A stretch of 6,430 nucleotides of DNA from NCBI GenBank assembly GCA_005883245.1, contig VAXT01000226.1, positions 1 through 6,430 of the forward strand. The letters run 5' to 3'. The stretch comes from Actinomycetota bacterium (GTDB taxonomy: Bacteria > Actinomycetota > Thermoleophilia > Gaiellales > Gaiellaceae). The position numbers and the translations under genes were made by a program. Shown one piece after another: positions 4,942-6,430 of the stretch. Position 1 is the first letter of the stretch; every line of letters begins with the position of its first letter. Below the pieces are notes generated by a model. The model was not told where the DNA came from and made no database searches. It saw only the letters and a list, made by a program, of their open reading frames with translations.

Positions 4942-5989
4942 GCACCGCGAGCACGATGTAGATCGCGACCAGAGCCCAGCCCTCGAATGCGACCGCCTCG
5001 CCGTCGCCCGTGATCTGCCAGACCGCGATCGCCGTCAGCGCGAGCGCGCCGATGTAGACGGGCGAGAGCACGAACGTCAGCCGGTGCTCGAAGAAGAGCG
5101 ACATCAGCACGAGCAAGGGAAACAGGAAGGCGGCGATCTGCGCGACCGAGTTCTTGATCACCGAGATCGCGAGATCGGAGCGGCCCTTCGCGGCGAGCGT
5201 GATCCCGACGATGTTCTCGACAGCGTTGCCCGCGATCCCGACGACCACGATCCCCGTGAACGCCTTCGAGATGCCAAGGGCTGCGACGGCCGGGTCGAGT
5301 GCGTCGACGAACCAGTCCGATACCAACGCCGCGCCCACGCCCGCGACCGCGAGCACGACGAGCCCGGTCGCGAACGAGAACGGAACGTGCGCGCCCTCCT
5401 CGAGCGCGGGCTCGCCCCGATCGCTCCGCAGGTAGCTCAAGAGCCAGACGGCGTAGACCGCCAGCAAACACACAGCGCCGACGGCCGAGATCGCGACGGC
5501 GTGCTGGCTCGCGCGATCGCCGACCGTGTCCGAGAGCCCGAGCAGGACGATGATGAACACCGTCAGCAGCAGCAGCGTCGCCGTGTCGTTCGGCAGCCGC
5601 TTCCGGAACCGCATCACACCGTCCCGTGCAGTGAGCGAGCCGGCCACGATCGAGAGGCCGAGCACGAGCAGCGCGTTCGCGAACAGCGAGCCGAGGATCG
5701 ACGTCTGCGCCACCACCACCTCGCCGGCCGCGAGCGCGAACAGGACGACGAACAGTTCTGGCAGGTTCCCGAGCGTCGACTGCAATACGCCCGTCAGCGC
5801 GGGGCCGAACCGCGAGCCGACCGTCTCGGTCGCGATCCCGATCACCCAGGCGAGCCCGGCCAGCGCCCCCGCGGCGACGAGGAAAACGGCGACCGGAGAG
5901 ACGTCCGCGAAGTGAAGCGCGCCGGCAACGACGCACAGCCCGAGGATTCCAGCGAAAAGCCCTGCCGTCCGCCCGCTAAGGCCGAACAA
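4925..5989 (-). CDS. Ca2+/H+ antiporter, CaCA superfamily (CAX/ChaA type)
   Basis: A cation/proton exchanger that would export Ca2+ (or Na+/K+) from the cytoplasm. The 354-residue protein has about eleven hydrophobic segments and the two inverted alpha repeats of the superfamily: GNLPELFVVLFALAAG to SILGSLFANALLVLG (about 74-111) and GNAVENIVGITLAAKG to NSVAQIAAFLFPLLVL (about 254-295). The acidic residues in both GNxxE motifs (E78, E258) are the expected ion ligands. An acidic loop (RSDRGEPALEEG) divides the halves. The start is uncertain: TTG 5989 overlaps trpS by 14 nt and leaves a sensible N-terminus, while GTG 6052 would add a basic stretch that looks like a shadow of trpS. It lies directly behind trpS, probably co-transcribed, and its 3' end overlaps the convergent pseudouridine synthase gene by 17 nt. 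Confidence 0.85.
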   Translation of the reverse strand: MFGLSGRTAGLFAGILGLCVVAGALHFADVSPVAVFLVAAGALAGLAWVIGIATETVGSRFGPALTGVLQSTLGNLPELFVVLFALAAGEVVVAQTSILGSLFANALLVLGLSIVAGSLTARDGVMRFRKRLPNDTATLLLLTVFIIVLLGLSDTVGDRASQHAVAISAVGAVCLLAVYAVWLLSYLRSDRGEPALEEGAHVPFSFATGLVVLAVAGVGAALVSDWFVDALDPAVAALGISKAFTGIVVVGIAGNAVENIVGITLAAKGRSDLAISVIKNSVAQIAAFLFPLLVLMSLFFEHRLTFVLSPVYIGALALTAIAVWQITGDGEAVAFEGWALVAIYIVLAVLTFYE

Positions 5990-6430
5990 AGCCCATGCGC
6001 TCGTACATCGTCTCGAGCACCGGCGCGCTCGCCTCGCGGGCCTTGTCTGCACCCTGCGCGAGCATCCGGCGCAGCTCGCCCTCGTCCGCGCGCAGGGCGT
6101 TGTAGCGCTCCTGGATTGGGGCGAGCAACTCGACGACGGCCTCGGCGACGCCTTCCTTGAACGCGCCGTAACCCTGCCCGTCGAACTGCGCCTCGATCTC
6201 GGGTATCGAGCGCTCGCTCATGACCGCCATGATCTCGATCAGGTTCGAAACGCCCGGTTTCGTCTCAGGAGCGTGGCGAACGTCGGTACCCGAGTCGGTG
6301 ACCGCGCTTTTGAACTTCTTCCGCAGCTCATCCGGCGCATCGATCATTCGGACGACCCCCGCCGGCACGCCCCGCGTCGTGGACATCAGCCGCTCGGGCT
6401 CCTGAAGATTCTTGACGCGCGCACCTAGTT
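5976..6430 (-). CDS. trpS: tryptophanyl-tRNA synthetase, C-terminal part (cut by window edge)
   Basis: TrpRS charges tRNA-Trp with tryptophan. Only the last 151 codons are present; the frame stays open to the right edge, so the start, the HIGH motif and most of the Rossmann fold lie outside. Recognisable parts are ARVKNLQEPERLMSTT (the KMSKS-loop region, 6375-6419), RKKFKSAVTDSG, KPGVSNLIEIMAVMSERS, GYGAFKEGVAEAVVELLAPI and the typical ending ERMGFVRP. The ATG at 6386 is the Met of the KMSKS-like loop, not a start. In this lineage the loop is often KMSTT; here the first lysine is leucine (codon at 6387-6389). The antiporter gene begins inside or just after its end. Confidence 0.9.
   Translation of the reverse strand, partial: LGARVKNLQEPERLMSTTRGVPAGVVRMIDAPDELRKKFKSAVTDSGTDVRHAPETKPGVSNLIEIMAVMSERSIPEIEAQFDGQGYGAFKEGVAEAVVELLAPIQERYNALRADEGELRRMLAQGADKAREASAPVLETMYERMGFVRP

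Noticed and set aside
4520..6160. A 546-residue plus-strand frame across rluB and the antiporter
   Set aside because: Its translation is Arg/Asp/Glu-rich filler made by the complement of the antiporter's hydrophobic codons; both strands are already explained by recognisable families.

Overview
The window is high-GC bacterial DNA with strongly G/C-ending codons, GTG/TTG starts, overlapping genes and few clear Shine-Dalgarno sites. Protein style (ScpA, ScpB, a Lgt with GGLGVWGG in place of the E. coli SFHGG segment, a TrpRS with an MSTT form of the KMSKS loop) suggests an actinomycetote, perhaps a Thermoleophilia/Gaiellales-type lineage. That placement is inference from sequence style; no search was run.

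Layout, left to right. (1) 136-1372, plus strand: an ECF-type RNA polymerase sigma factor overlapping by 8 nt a single-pass membrane protein that is probably its anti-sigma partner, with a candidate autoregulatory promoter upstream. (2) 1373-1795: a candidate promoter, a 67-aa conserved-looking small protein, then a compact structured spacer with two adjacent palindromes, a second copy of the small gene's last seven codons that differs only at synonymous sites, and alternative hairpins reaching the lgt start codon. (3) 1796-3940, plus: lgt (lipoprotein maturation), scpA and scpB (condensin kleisin and winged-helix partner), closely packed and probably co-transcribed. (4) 3937-4245, minus: a weakly supported small exported protein with less biased codon use, just touching the end of scpB. 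(5) 4348-4941, plus: an RsuA/RluB-family pseudouridine synthase, the usual companion of scpAB, here separated from them. (6) 4925-6430, minus: trpS (C-terminal 151 codons only, running off the right edge) followed by an overlapping Ca2+/H+ antiporter gene that converges on and overlaps the pseudouridine synthase gene.

The genes are mostly housekeeping: envelope lipoprotein modification, chromosome condensation, rRNA modification, tRNA charging, ion homeostasis, and one signal-responsive sigma module. The most unusual point is that two of the enzymes, Lgt and the pseudouridine synthase, each appear to lack an internal, family-conserved block while staying perfectly in frame: about 20-25 residues with the HPTxLYE-type motif in Lgt, and about 34-38 residues with the conserved K-x-Y strand in RluB. 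The surrounding catalytic motifs are intact. These comparisons are from remembered family sequences and need an alignment. I saw no CRISPR array, tRNA, rRNA, transposase or phage gene.
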